Shown here: in pieces, positions 50,524 to 58,678 of the stretch
Position numbering within the stretch: position 1 is the first letter of the stretch
Layout: every line of letters begins with the position of its first letter
Assembly: GCF_937936315.1 (NCBI RefSeq)
Contig: NZ_CALGWU010000041.1
Span: forward strand, 62,001 to 126,000
DNA: 64,000 nt
Origin: an uncultured Capnocytophaga sp.
GTDB lineage: Bacteria; Bacteroidota; Bacteroidia; Flavobacteriales; Flavobacteriaceae
Direction: 5' to 3'
Position numbers and translations under genes: made by a program
Notes under the pieces: model-generated
Database searches by the model: none
What the model was told of the DNA's origin: nothing
Seen by the model: the letters and a program-made list of their open reading frames with translations, nothing else

Positions 50524-51661
50524 ACATCTTATACGCCTCATCGATATAGTCGTAGATGTCTTGAGGGTAGATAGTTTCTTCCGAGGGTTTGGAGGCAGTG
50601 TCGTGTCCTAAGCGCACAATGATAACATCATCCGTAAGATTGGCAATCACATATTGCCCTAAGTGTCCGCGCATCATAAAGAAGTGCATTCCTTTATAAT
50701 CTAACAACCACCAGCCATAACCATACTGCGGACTCTCGGCAAAGCGCGGTTGTACTGAGGTGGCTACAAAAATGGAGTCTAACAACTGTTTGCCATTCCA
50801 TTTGCCGTGGTCGCGATAGAGTTTCCCCAAACGAGCGAAATCACGTGCATTAGAGGCAATACAGCAATACGCTTTTTCCAATCCGCTCTCCTCGCTATCC
50901 AATTGCCAAAGCGCATCGCTCTCACAACCCATTGGTTGCCAAAGACTCTCGGTGAGGTATTGGGTAAGCGTTTTGCCCGTAGCTTTTTCTAAAACCATCC
51001 CTAAGAGGAAAGTATTCCCGCTGAGGTATTTAAACGATTTGCCTGGGGATGACGTAATTTTTAAGTGCAACATCTTCTCGCGAAATTCCTTGTCAAAATA
51101 AGCGCGAGTAGTGATAGAGAAAGGGTTGTAGTACGACTCGTCCCAATCGAGCCCCGATGCCATAGAAGAGAGGTCGCCTACTGTTAGCTGTGCCGCCAAA
51201 CCTTCTTTGTATTCAGGAAAAAAATCACTCACTTTTTGGTCGAGGCTCTTGATATAGCCATCGGCAATAGCCCTACCCAAAAGTGCTGATACATAGCTCT
51301 TCGCCATAGAAAACGAATTGCTCATACTTTTAGAATTGTAGTTATCAAAATACTGTTCGTGCCAAATGCTATCCCCTTTGATGATGAGAAAAGCCACAGT
51401 GCCGTATTTTTGATGTGCATTTTGCAGTTCGGGGGTTTCGGGAGTTTTGTTGTAATCCAAAGAAATCGCCCAAGGTTGAGCGGCGGAACTTTTGGCAATC
51501 GTACGATTATCAAAATACGTATAATCATCGAGAAAAGTAGTGGTATGTCCTGTGCCATAGACCATTGCCACTGCTTTGAGAATATAGCCATAGCCAGTGA
51601 GGTAGAGCGTACCTATCACTAAACACAAGAAGCAAAGCAAACCTAATAAAAACTTTTTCAT
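50507..51661 (-). CDS. Beta-lactamase-family serine hydrolase (class C-like / PBP4 fold)
   Basis: A 384-residue protein with an N-terminal signal anchor (residues 4-25) and the serine beta-lactamase/penicillin-binding fold. The SxxK motif is in NSFSMAKSYVSALL (about residues 136-149), and the Tyr motif is in FKYLSGNTFLLGMVL. The late MMRGHLGQYVIA takes the place of the KTG-type motif. Such proteins include esterases, DD-peptidases and D-amino-acid hydrolases, and resistance activity cannot be assumed. The last residues (LGVRI) come from a heptamer repeat, so the C-terminus was probably altered by repeat growth. Confidence 0.8.
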   Translation of the reverse strand: MKKFLLGLLCFLCLVIGTLYLTGYGYILKAVAMVYGTGHTTTFLDDYTYFDNRTIAKSSAAQPWAISLDYNKTPETPELQNAHQKYGTVAFLIIKGDSIWHEQYFDNYNSKSMSNSFSMAKSYVSALLGRAIADGYIKSLDQKVSDFFPEYKEGLAAQLTVGDLSSMASGLDWDESYYNPFSITTRAYFDKEFREKMLHLKITSSPGKSFKYLSGNTFLLGMVLEKATGKTLTQYLTESLWQPMGCESDALWQLDSEESGLEKAYCCIASNARDFARLGKLYRDHGKWNGKQLLDSIFVATSVQPRFAESPQYGYGWWLLDYKGMHFFMMRGHLGQYVIANLTDDVIIVRLGHDTASKPSEETIYPQDIYDYIDEAYKMLGVRI

Positions 51662-51741
51662 AGAGAAGCATTTTTGTTACTGCCGACAAAGATACTACAT
51701 AATTAGCGAATTAGCAAATTAGCAAATTGATAAATTATTCC

Positions 51742-51749
51742 TACCTTTG
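51742..51749 (+). promoter_or_regulatory. -7 element before the ketosynthase-like gene
   Basis: TACCTTTG with an AT-rich upstream region made of TTAGCAAA repeats (51703-51730). No TTG at the usual 19-20 nt distance, so only half of the promoter is convincing. The transcript would start about 40 nt before the ATG at 51795. Confidence 0.4.
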
Positions 51750-51794
51750 CCCACGAATAACAACTTTTCACTATTCACTTTTCACTATTCACTT

Positions 51795-52337
51795 ATGAAG
51801 ACCTGCACTATAGAAAACAACACTATCACCCTAAACGGTTCAGTGCTTTTCACTGATAAAAGCGACTCATTTGCCGATTTCTCCAAAAAAGCCCTCAAAG
51901 CCCTGCAAATGGAGTATCCTAAATTCTTCAAAATGGATAACCTCAGCAAGCTCGCTTTCTTAGCCGCCGAAGTACTCTTGCGCCCGTTTTCACAATCCGA
52001 GAAAAACGGTGTAGCCTTAGTATTTGCCAATCGTTCTGCCAGCCTTGATACCGACCGCAAACATCAGGCAACTATTGCCAACCCACAGGAATATTACCCC
52101 AGTCCAGCGGTATTTGTTTACACCCTACCCAACATCTGTTTAGGTGAAATAAGCATACGTCACCAACTGAAAACCGAAAACAGTTTTTTTGTATTCGATA
52201 GTTACGAAAAGGCACAACCCTTTTTAGAGCAATACAGCAACTCTCTTTTAGCGCAAGGCAAAGCCCAAAGTGTGCTTACAGCTTGGGTTGAATTCTTAGA
52301 CGATGATTATAGGGCAATTTGCCAATTAGCAGATTAG
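51795..52337 (+). CDS. Short beta-ketoacyl-synthase-like protein (chain-length-factor type)
   Basis: A 180-residue protein from the ATG at 51795, similar to the short ketosynthase N-terminal-like proteins found in flexirubin and aryl polyene loci. VALVFANRSASLDTD (about residues 76-90) and SPAVFVYTLPNICLGEISIR correspond to the thiolase fold around the active site, but the catalytic Cys is replaced by Asn (PNICLGE). It is probably a non-catalytic partner. The upstream open frame to 51747 is translated repeat. ACP and ketosynthase genes follow. Confidence 0.65.
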   Translation: MKTCTIENNTITLNGSVLFTDKSDSFADFSKKALKALQMEYPKFFKMDNLSKLAFLAAEVLLRPFSQSEKNGVALVFANRSASLDTDRKHQATIANPQEYYPSPAVFVYTLPNICLGEISIRHQLKTENSFFVFDSYEKAQPFLEQYSNSLLAQGKAQSVLTAWVEFLDDDYRAICQLAD

Positions 52338-52341
52338 TGAA

Positions 52342-52373
52342 TTTGCTAATTTGCTAATTCTTCACTATCTTTG
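52342..52373 (+). promoter_or_regulatory. Promoter of the ACP-ketosynthase pair
   Basis: TTTG (52342-52345), 20 nt, TATCTTTG (52366-52373). The predicted start near 52379 leaves about 20 nt to the ACP ATG at 52399. Confidence 0.65.
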
Positions 52374-52398
52374 CCCCCTGATATTAATAACATTTATA

Positions 52399-52656
52399 AT
52401 GGACGCACTTATTTTAGAACTCAAGAACAAAATTATTGAAGTACTCAACTTAGAAGAAGTAACCCCCGAGGATATCGATGAAAACGAGCCCCTCTTCGGC
52501 ACTGGCTTAGCCCTCGACTCTATCGATGCTCTTGAACTTATCGTACTACTCGACAAAAATTATGGTATCCGCTTAGACGACCCTAAAAAAGGAAAAGAAA
52601 TCTTCCAATCGGTGAAAACAATGGCTGATTATATCACCGCTCACCGCACCAAATAA
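52399..52656 (+). CDS. Acyl carrier protein
   Basis: An 85-residue acidic four-helix protein from the ATG at 52399. The phosphopantetheine Ser lies in GLALDSIDALELIVLL (Ser at about residue 39), with DSID in place of the common DSLD. It carries acyl intermediates as 4'-phosphopantetheine thioesters. It lies 2 bp before the ketosynthase gene, so it is a dedicated carrier and not the housekeeping AcpP, which normally sits with fabF and has the DSLD motif. Confidence 0.88.
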   Translation: MDALILELKNKIIEVLNLEEVTPEDIDENEPLFGTGLALDSIDALELIVLLDKNYGIRLDDPKKGKEIFQSVKTMADYITAHRTK

Positions 52657-52658
52657 CA

Positions 52659-53855
52659 ATGCCAAAAAAAATAGTCATCACGGGAATGGGAATTAACTCT
52701 TCGATAGGTAACACTGTCGGAGAGAATTTTTATGCCCTTACCCATCGCCAAGCTGGTATCAGCAGGATTGAAAATGTAGCAACCATTCACGCTGATCACA
52801 TCAAAGTAGGCGAAATCAAACGCACTAATAATGAGCTTATTACCGCTTTGGGATTACCCGAAGTAAACGCCTATTCGCGCACCTCTCTCTTGGGGATTAT
52901 TGCCATACAGGAAGCTATTGCTAACGCAAAACTGACTTCAAAAGACCTCTCACACAGCGGACTTATTATGGCTTCTACGGTGGGGGGTATGGATATGACC
53001 GAAAACTATTTCTTCCGCTATGCCGATGAAGAACCCCTGCGACGCTATATCACTACTCACAACATAGGCGAGGTAACTCACCAAATCGCCGATTACGTAG
53101 GCATAAAAGGCGTTGTAACCAGCGTGAGCACTGCCTGCTCTTCTTCAGCAAATGCTATAATGACGGCTATCAACCTATTACGCACTGGCAGAGCTAATTG
53201 CCTCATTGCTGGTGGCGCCGATGCCCTTTCTAAATTCACTATCAACGGCTTCAATACCCTGATGATTCTCTCGGATACCGACTGCACGCCTTTCGACCAA
53301 CATCGCAAGGGTTTAAACTTAGGAGAAGCTGGGGCTTTTTTGGTATTAGAAACTGAAGAAAATGCGCTACAACGCGGGGCTACTATATTAGCAGAAATCA
53401 AAGGATGGGGCAATGCCAATGATGCTTATCACCAAACAGCCTCCTCCGCCGATGGTGAAGGTGCGTTTTTAGCAATGCAAAAAGCCCTACAAATAGCAGG
53501 ATTAACCCCCGCAGATATCGATTATATCAATGCGCACGGAACGGCTACCGTAAACAACGATCTCTCCGAAAGTCGTGCCTTAATGCGTATCTTTGGTGAG
53601 CACACCCCCGATTTTAGTTCTACCAAAGCCTTTACGGGGCATACTTTGGCAGTAGCTTCGGCAGTAGAAGCGGTATTTAGTGTATTAGCCTTACAACACG
53701 GGGTGGTATTCCCTAACCTCAACTTCAGCACTCCAATGGAAGAAGTGCCTATCCGCCCGCAAACCGAACTGAAATACAAACCTATACAGCACGTGCTTTC
53801 CAACTCCTTTGGCTTTGGAGGCAACTGCTCAACGCTTATTTTAGGTAAGAGGTAA
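52659..53855 (+). CDS. Beta-ketoacyl-ACP synthase (FabF-like)
   Basis: A 398-residue ketosynthase with the full Cys-His-His triad: Cys in SVSTACSSSANAIM (about residue 161), His in NAHGTAT (about 292) and His in FTGHTLA (about 327). NSFGFGGNCSTLILG is the closing glycine-rich motif. With the ACP and the short ketosynthase-like protein it resembles the core of aryl polyene/flexirubin pigment biosynthesis, but the ketoreductase, dehydratase and ammonia-lyase genes are missing here. It may extend chains made by genes elsewhere. Confidence 0.87.
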   Translation: MPKKIVITGMGINSSIGNTVGENFYALTHRQAGISRIENVATIHADHIKVGEIKRTNNELITALGLPEVNAYSRTSLLGIIAIQEAIANAKLTSKDLSHSGLIMASTVGGMDMTENYFFRYADEEPLRRYITTHNIGEVTHQIADYVGIKGVVTSVSTACSSSANAIMTAINLLRTGRANCLIAGGADALSKFTINGFNTLMILSDTDCTPFDQHRKGLNLGEAGAFLVLETEENALQRGATILAEIKGWGNANDAYHQTASSADGEGAFLAMQKALQIAGLTPADIDYINAHGTATVNNDLSESRALMRIFGEHTPDFSSTKAFTGHTLAVASAVEAVFSVLALQHGVVFPNLNFSTPMEEVPIRPQTELKYKPIQHVLSNSFGFGGNCSTLILGKR

Positions 53856-53982
53856 AAGATAAGAATTAAGTAGAGTGAAAACAGGGAAATATATGACTGA
53901 ACTAAGAAAAAAAACAATAGTTTGGTGCAGTAATTATTCTTTGTTTTTACTTCTGTTAAAAAAGTTAAACTTTATTAATTAT

Positions 53983-54013
53983 TTGGTTGTTAGGTTCTTA
54001 TTATATAGGTTTG
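53983..54013 (+). promoter_or_regulatory. Promoter of the 54039 membrane-protein gene
   Basis: TTTG (53983-53986), 19 nt, TAGGTTTG (54006-54013); leader of about 20 nt. Confidence 0.6.
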
Positions 54014-54038
54014 TACTCTAATCTTAAAAAATCATATT

Positions 54039-54473
54039 ATGAAACAGGCTCTTAAAAACAACTTGATAGTCGTATCGCTTTACATTTTAGCGGGATTTAT
54101 CTTCAACGGATACCTACCTTATATGTTGGTTGTATTCCTGATACTATCGGCAACCGTTTCTTACTTTTTGTTCAGAAGAAAAAGTAAAGAAGAAACCCGC
54201 AAGGGATTATTGCTTATGCACGTTCCTTTTCTGTTAATTTTAATGGTAGCTGCTTTGTTTCTCAACAATATAAGGGTAGTACTTCCTTATTTGCTTTTTG
54301 TACCTGCTGTTGTATATTTGGTGTATTGTGCTATATTTTCAGAAAGAAAAGTGCTGTTTTTTGCAGGAATCATAGCCTTATCTGTTATTAGCGTAGCTAC
54401 CTACAACGGAATTTCAGGGACAAATGAAATATTTGATGTAAGCTACTACTCGAGATTCATTACACAAAAATAA
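54039..54473 (+). CDS. Small membrane protein of unknown function
   Basis: A 144-residue protein with about four membrane helices in pairs (residues 8-45, then 62-110), separated by a basic loop RRKSKEETRK near residue 49. The short last part (GTNEIFDVSYYSRFITQK) is polar. No family was recognised. It has its own promoter and a strong terminator, so it is a single-gene unit between the ketosynthase and rnhB. Confidence 0.6.
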   Translation: MKQALKNNLIVVSLYILAGFIFNGYLPYMLVVFLILSATVSYFLFRRKSKEETRKGLLLMHVPFLLILMVAALFLNNIRVVLPYLLFVPAVVYLVYCAIFSERKVLFFAGIIALSVISVATYNGISGTNEIFDVSYYSRFITQK

Positions 54474-54483
54474 AATTAAGAAA

Positions 54484-54517
54484 AAACCCGATTTTTTTAC
54501 CTAAAATCGGGTTTTTC
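54484..54517 (+). terminator. Terminator after the 54039 gene
   Basis: An 11-bp perfect stem AACCCGATTTT / AAAATCGGGTT followed by T residues. Confidence 0.9.
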
Positions 54518-54569
54518 TATTGCTTATAAGGGGAGAATCCAAAAAAAAAATGGTTATTAGATTACAAAA

Positions 54570-54611
54570 CCTATCCCCTGATACCTGACACCTATTACCT
54601 GACACCTGATT
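54570..54611 (+). repeat. Heptamer array ending at the rnhB start codon
   Basis: Six 7-mers (CCTATCC, CCTGATA, CCTGACA and similar) run without a gap up to the ATG at 54612. Confidence 0.85.
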
Positions 54612-55208
54612 ATGTTACAATTATTCTATCATTCTTCATTAGAAGCGGGTACTGACGAGGCGGGACGCGGTTGTTTGGCGGGTCCTGTAACGGCTGCCGC
54701 TGTGATATTGCCCCCCGACTTCAAAAATGAGCTCCTCACCGACTCTAAACAACTCACCGAAAAGCAGCGCAACCTCTTGCGACCTATCATCGAGCGCGAG
54801 GCGGTAGCTTATGCTGTTTGTCACGTACTCCCTGCCGAAATAGACGAGCTGAACATCCTCCGCGCTTCTATCACGGCTATGCACCGCGCTATTGCGCAGC
54901 TATCCCCTACCCCCGAATTTATTGCAGTAGACGGCAATAAGTTTGTACCTTACCAGAAAATTCCTTATGCTTGTGTGGTGAAAGGCGACGGCAAAATACA
55001 AACCATCGCAGCGGCTTCGATACTTGCGAAAACCTACCGCGATGCCTATATGGAAGACCTTGCCCTGCAGTTCCCTGAGTACCATTGGCAGCAAAACAAA
55101 GGCTATCCCACTCCCGAACACCGCAAAGCTATCGCCGAACACGGCGCTACTGAGCACCACCGCAAAACATTTCAGTTACTGCCTGTGGAACAGTTGAGTT
55201 TGTTTTAG
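54612..55208 (+). CDS. rnhB: Ribonuclease HII
   Basis: A 198-residue RNase HII. The active-site acidic residues are in AGTDEAGRGCLAGPV (Asp and Glu, about residues 11-25), in FIAVDGNKFVP (Asp about 101) and in KTYRDAYMEDLA (Asp about 138). The GRG motif that recognises the RNA-DNA junction is present. It removes single ribonucleotides from DNA. The leader is entirely a 7-bp-periodic array, so either the message starts within it or the promoter lies farther upstream. Confidence 0.94.
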   Translation: MLQLFYHSSLEAGTDEAGRGCLAGPVTAAAVILPPDFKNELLTDSKQLTEKQRNLLRPIIEREAVAYAVCHVLPAEIDELNILRASITAMHRAIAQLSPTPEFIAVDGNKFVPYQKIPYACVVKGDGKIQTIAAASILAKTYRDAYMEDLALQFPEYHWQQNKGYPTPEHRKAIAEHGATEHHRKTFQLLPVEQLSLF

Positions 55209-55216
55209 GGGAGATA

Positions 55217-55245
55217 GAAAAAGCCAGCTAGGGAGCTGGCTTTGT
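55217..55245. terminator. Terminator between convergent rnhB and the S-subunit gene
   Basis: AAGCCAGCT / AGCTGGCTT, 9-bp stem with a 4-nt loop. A-rich on the left and T-rich on the right, so it can act both ways. Confidence 0.82.
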
Positions 55246-55264
55246 TGTATTTGTATGGGGAGGA

Positions 55265-56377
55265 TTAGGTATTGATGATTTCTTGGGTGGCTTGTATTTT
55301 CTTTTCGGCATAGAGGACGACTTCTTTGATGACTAATTTCTCAATGGCACTGATGTAGGTGTTCATAAAGTCGTAATCGGGGGTACCTTTTTTGGTGGGG
55401 AGCATTACAATATCTTCTTGAATTTTCTTGTTTGAAATAGAATTTCCCCACGTGTATAAAGGTTTTAAACTTTTATACAAACAAGCTACCATAAATAATT
55501 GCTTTTTTTTCTCACCCCCTTTACCATCTTTTATATATAAAGCTAAATTATGGCTATCATTAGAGAAATAGTCCTGCTCTTGATAGGAAATGACTAAGGT
55601 TTTCCCTCCTATGAAGATAGAGTTTCCTTTGTCTATCATATCCTTGTTATATTCTATATAAGAAGCAACAGAGTTATTACTTTGAGAAGCACTTAAGTAA
55701 GGAATTTCTCCACTATCAGGGGTAATCCAAGCACTTAAAATATTATTGGTATTTTTTACATTGAAAATATCTACTATCTTATACTCTTTCCACTCTACTT
55801 TATCTAAGCTGTTTAGGGTTTCTTCTTCTTCCTCAGTAAGGGTGTAGTCTTTAAGCCCTGTAACGGCTAAATAAGCTTCCAGCTCTGTCTTACGCTGAAC
55901 TTCTAACTCAACTACACGCTGAGCTTCCAGCTCAGCTATAAAGTTTTCCATAAAGGCGAAATCTATGTTGCCGTCTTTAGTGGGGAGGGAGATTTTTTCT
56001 TTTTTCACTTTTTCCCAACCTGCTTTGTTTTCGTATCCAAACTTTGATTTTATAGATTTTTGAATAGTTGTACTAAAAAAGTATAGTAATCTTTGGGTAA
56101 CAGAAAATAAAGGTTTAACTAGATAAGCGTTATATAGAACTCCTGTCTTTTGAGGTTGAGGATATACGTTCCCTGTAGAAACAGCACCATCATTGACTAT
56201 ATCAATAGTCATTTCTGTGCTTTCAAAATCAGAGCTTCTTCCATAGTACATTATACCATTATTACCATCTTTTGCATTTATAAGAGGTAAATCAAATTCT
56301 GCTGTTTGTTCTTTTGAAACATCTTTTTCCTTGTCAAATTTATTTTTAAGAAACCTAAGGTTCAACTTTTCGAACAA
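55265..56377 (-). CDS. Specificity subunit (HsdS/BcgIB-like) with a disrupted 5' end
   Basis: At least 370 residues with two target-recognition domains, each followed by a helical spacer. The first spacer contains LPTKDGNIDFAFMENFIAEL and LAVTGLKDYTLTEEEEETL. The second TRD begins KVEWKEYKIVDIF, and the second spacer begins LPTKKGTPDYDFMNTYISAI. The only start codon in frame is TTG at 56377, yet the frame continues upstream and encodes KLQTVKWAEFLIGD, the expected first TRD beginning. An ATG at 56456 in the neighbouring frame would join it if the A5 tract at 56417-56421 lost one base. The gene may be frameshifted, phase-variable or a sequencing artefact. Confidence 0.75.
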   Translation of the reverse strand: MFEKLNLRFLKNKFDKEKDVSKEQTAEFDLPLINAKDGNNGIMYYGRSSDFESTEMTIDIVNDGAVSTGNVYPQPQKTGVLYNAYLVKPLFSVTQRLLYFFSTTIQKSIKSKFGYENKAGWEKVKKEKISLPTKDGNIDFAFMENFIAELEAQRVVELEVQRKTELEAYLAVTGLKDYTLTEEEEETLNSLDKVEWKEYKIVDIFNVKNTNNILSAWITPDSGEIPYLSASQSNNSVASYIEYNKDMIDKGNSIFIGGKTLVISYQEQDYFSNDSHNLALYIKDGKGGEKKKQLFMVACLYKSLKPLYTWGNSISNKKIQEDIVMLPTKKGTPDYDFMNTYISAIEKLVIKEVVLYAEKKIQATQEIINT

Positions 56378-56436
56378 ATCTCCAATTAGAAATTCTGCCC
56401 ACTTAACTGTTTGGAGTTTTTGTGTTAAGTGGGCGT

Positions 56437-58458
56437 CTATTTTCCCAAATGTTCATCGGGGGTGTTTTGTGTTTTTAGCAGGTTGGTCACTTCCCAAGCG
56501 AGGTAGTCGGCGACGGTTTTTTTGAAGTCGGCGAGGGTGGGGATGGTGTCGGGGGTTTGGTGTTTTTCAAAGTTCCAATCGTTTCCTTCGGGGGTAATGA
56601 AGTCTTCTATATAGGCTTTTTTGAGGTTCCAAAGGGTATTATCGACTTGGGCGCGGTGTCCTGCTTTGTATATTTTGATGATGTCTTGATAGCGCTGTGT
56701 GGGGTTGTCTTTTTCTAAAATACCTCGTTTGGTGCGCTTGTGCCCATCTTCTCTAAAATCGATAAACTTAACGATTTTTTCGTAGTCGTGAGGGGTGTGT
56801 GCTTTGAAGATGTAGATGGAGGTTTGTACTCCTGCCATTGGCATAAAGAGGTCGACGGGCATTTTGATAGAGGCGAGGAGGGTGTGCTTTTTGAGGATTT
56901 CTCGGGCTGTTTTTATGGCTTCTCCGCTTCCTGCGCTGTCTTGAATGATGATGGCGCCTAAGCCGTCTTTTTGCATTTTATCTAATCCGTAGGCAATAAA
57001 GGGGAGTCCTTTTTCTTCAAAAGAGAAAGGGGGGTTGAGCAGTACTCTATCGGCATTGAAGTCGGTAAAGAGGTGTTCGGGGCGGTTGAAGGCAGAGCCT
57101 TTTTCTATTCGGCTTGATCCGTCGCCACGGAGGATCATATTGGTGGTGGCGAGCGTATACATTTCAGCATTAAGCTCAATACCGAGTAGGTTGTTTTTTT
57201 TGAGGTGGTTTATTTTTTCTTGGGCTTTGGTGGTATTTTTTCCGAATTGAGTATTTACGTTTTCGATCATTAGCTCCATTGCGGATACGAGGAATCCGGC
57301 GGAGCCTGTGGCTAAGTCCATCACTTTGTTCTCGCTAGTGATATTGAGTATTTGTGCCATCATTTTGGTGATGTAGGGGGGTGTTAGGACGATGCCTAAT
57401 TCTTTGCCATCACCTAATGCGTATTTTAGGAATTCGGAATACATTTCGCCCATAATATCGATATGCCCTCCTAATCCATCGATAGATTTGAAGATGTATT
57501 CGTAGATGAAGGTGAAGACTTGTTTGCTAACGGAGGCTTTACCGTTTATAAATTCGGCTACTTCTTTGTGGCAGTTGGTCAACTCATCGCGTTGAGCGTC
57601 TTTGGATATTTCGCCAAAGGAGGCGAGCATTAGGTTTTTCTTTTCTTCGGGTATTTGGCGTACATCGAGGAAGGCTTTTATTTGGTCTACGATTTTTTTA
57701 CCGTCTCTTTTGGTGGCAGTTTGTGAACCTTGTAGGTCATCCGGGGTTAAGCCGTATTCTTTATTGCCATTGAGGTCTTCAATATCCTGCATAGAAAGGA
57801 GCATTCCTGATACATAGAGTACGCGTTGGGGTGCGGTTATGTTATGGCTATGCATTAGTTTGTTTAACTTTTTGGCATACCATTGTAGGGTGGCTTGGCT
57901 TTCAATGAGGATTTGGTGTTTTTCTTCTTCGCTGAGGACAGCTTCTTTGTAGAATGCTTGGAAAGAGGCTTTATTTTCTAAGAAGTCGAGTTCTTTGACG
58001 GTTTCAAGTTCTTTATAGGCGTTTTTGGCGGATCCGAATACGTAGTAGACTTTTATTTCTACATTTTGCTGGCTATCTCCGGCGATACCTATGGCGATTA
58101 CTTCGGTATATTTGGCACTTGCAATCATATTGAAAGCGTAGTGCAGGGCGCCATTTACGGCGTATTGGCTAATGGATTTATCATCGAACTTTACTCCGTC
58201 TTTGTTTTGGGCGATGAGTTTGGAGTGGTTCAATTTATCTTCGATGATGATGGGGAGGTTATATTTTTCGATATGGAAATCGGGGATTCCGAAATTGGTT
58301 TTATTCTTGGTTTTAGCAGAACCTTTTAGGGCTTCTTTTAGGTAGTCGCTCATAGAGGTTTCTTCATTCCAATCGGTATGTTTTTTTAGGTTTAGGCTAT
58401 TGAGTTTTTCTTTTACCCAATCGTTTACATCATTTTCTAAAGTCCATTTACTTTTCAT
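56437..58458 (-). CDS. BcgI-like restriction-methylation subunit (nuclease plus N6-adenine methyltransferase)
   Basis: A 673-residue protein from the ATG at 58458. The N-terminal 180 residues look like a PD-(D/E)XK nuclease: GIPDF (Asp60), IIIEDK (Glu73, Lys75) and a QxxxY-type helix SISQYAVNGALHYA. A helical linker leads to the N6-adenine methyltransferase with motif I VMDLATGSAGFLVSAM (about 379-394) and motif IV LLNPPFSF (about 473-480). Type I HsdM lacks the nuclease part, while BcgI-type IIB A subunits have it and need only a B (S) subunit. No hsdR is present, consistent with this reading. An alternative is a plain type I methylase with a degenerate N-terminal domain. Confidence 0.78.
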   Translation of the reverse strand: MKSKWTLENDVNDWVKEKLNSLNLKKHTDWNEETSMSDYLKEALKGSAKTKNKTNFGIPDFHIEKYNLPIIIEDKLNHSKLIAQNKDGVKFDDKSISQYAVNGALHYAFNMIASAKYTEVIAIGIAGDSQQNVEIKVYYVFGSAKNAYKELETVKELDFLENKASFQAFYKEAVLSEEEKHQILIESQATLQWYAKKLNKLMHSHNITAPQRVLYVSGMLLSMQDIEDLNGNKEYGLTPDDLQGSQTATKRDGKKIVDQIKAFLDVRQIPEEKKNLMLASFGEISKDAQRDELTNCHKEVAEFINGKASVSKQVFTFIYEYIFKSIDGLGGHIDIMGEMYSEFLKYALGDGKELGIVLTPPYITKMMAQILNITSENKVMDLATGSAGFLVSAMELMIENVNTQFGKNTTKAQEKINHLKKNNLLGIELNAEMYTLATTNMILRGDGSSRIEKGSAFNRPEHLFTDFNADRVLLNPPFSFEEKGLPFIAYGLDKMQKDGLGAIIIQDSAGSGEAIKTAREILKKHTLLASIKMPVDLFMPMAGVQTSIYIFKAHTPHDYEKIVKFIDFREDGHKRTKRGILEKDNPTQRYQDIIKIYKAGHRAQVDNTLWNLKKAYIEDFITPEGNDWNFEKHQTPDTIPTLADFKKTVADYLAWEVTNLLKTQNTPDEHLGK

Positions 58459-58479
58459 AAGTTGTATTTCTTGAGGGGA

Positions 58480-58487
58480 CAAAGGTA
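58480..58487 (-). promoter_or_regulatory. -7 element of the restriction-modification operon
   Basis: TACCTTTG on the minus strand; the transcript would start near 58473, about 15 nt before the ATG at 58458. The upstream half is AT-rich (AATTAGC repeats) without a clear TTG at 19-20 nt. Confidence 0.5.
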
Positions 58488-58568
58488 GGGATAATTTGCA
58501 AATTAGCTAATTAACTTATTTGTTAATTTTCTAATTAGCTCATTGTTTTGATGATTTGGTAGAAATTA

Positions 58569-58578
58569 GGGGGGGGGG
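58569..58578 (+). repeat. Poly-G tract of 10
   Basis: Ten consecutive G on the plus strand in the spacer between the serS terminator and the restriction operon promoter, about 80 bp upstream of the -7 box. Long G/C tracts are prone to slippage. Confidence 0.9.
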
Positions 58579-58603
58579 AATTGGTAAATTGGTAAATACA
58601 AAA

Positions 58604-58628
58604 AAGCCTCTTCGCTTGGAAGAGGCTT
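58604..58628 (-). terminator. Terminator after serS
   Basis: AAGCCTCTTC / GAAGAGGCTT, 10-bp perfect stem with a 5-nt loop; T run on the minus strand. Confidence 0.9.
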
Positions 58629-58678
58629 GTAATTCGCTTTTAAAGTGGCTATATGATAGACTTTGGCAAAGTGTAGGA

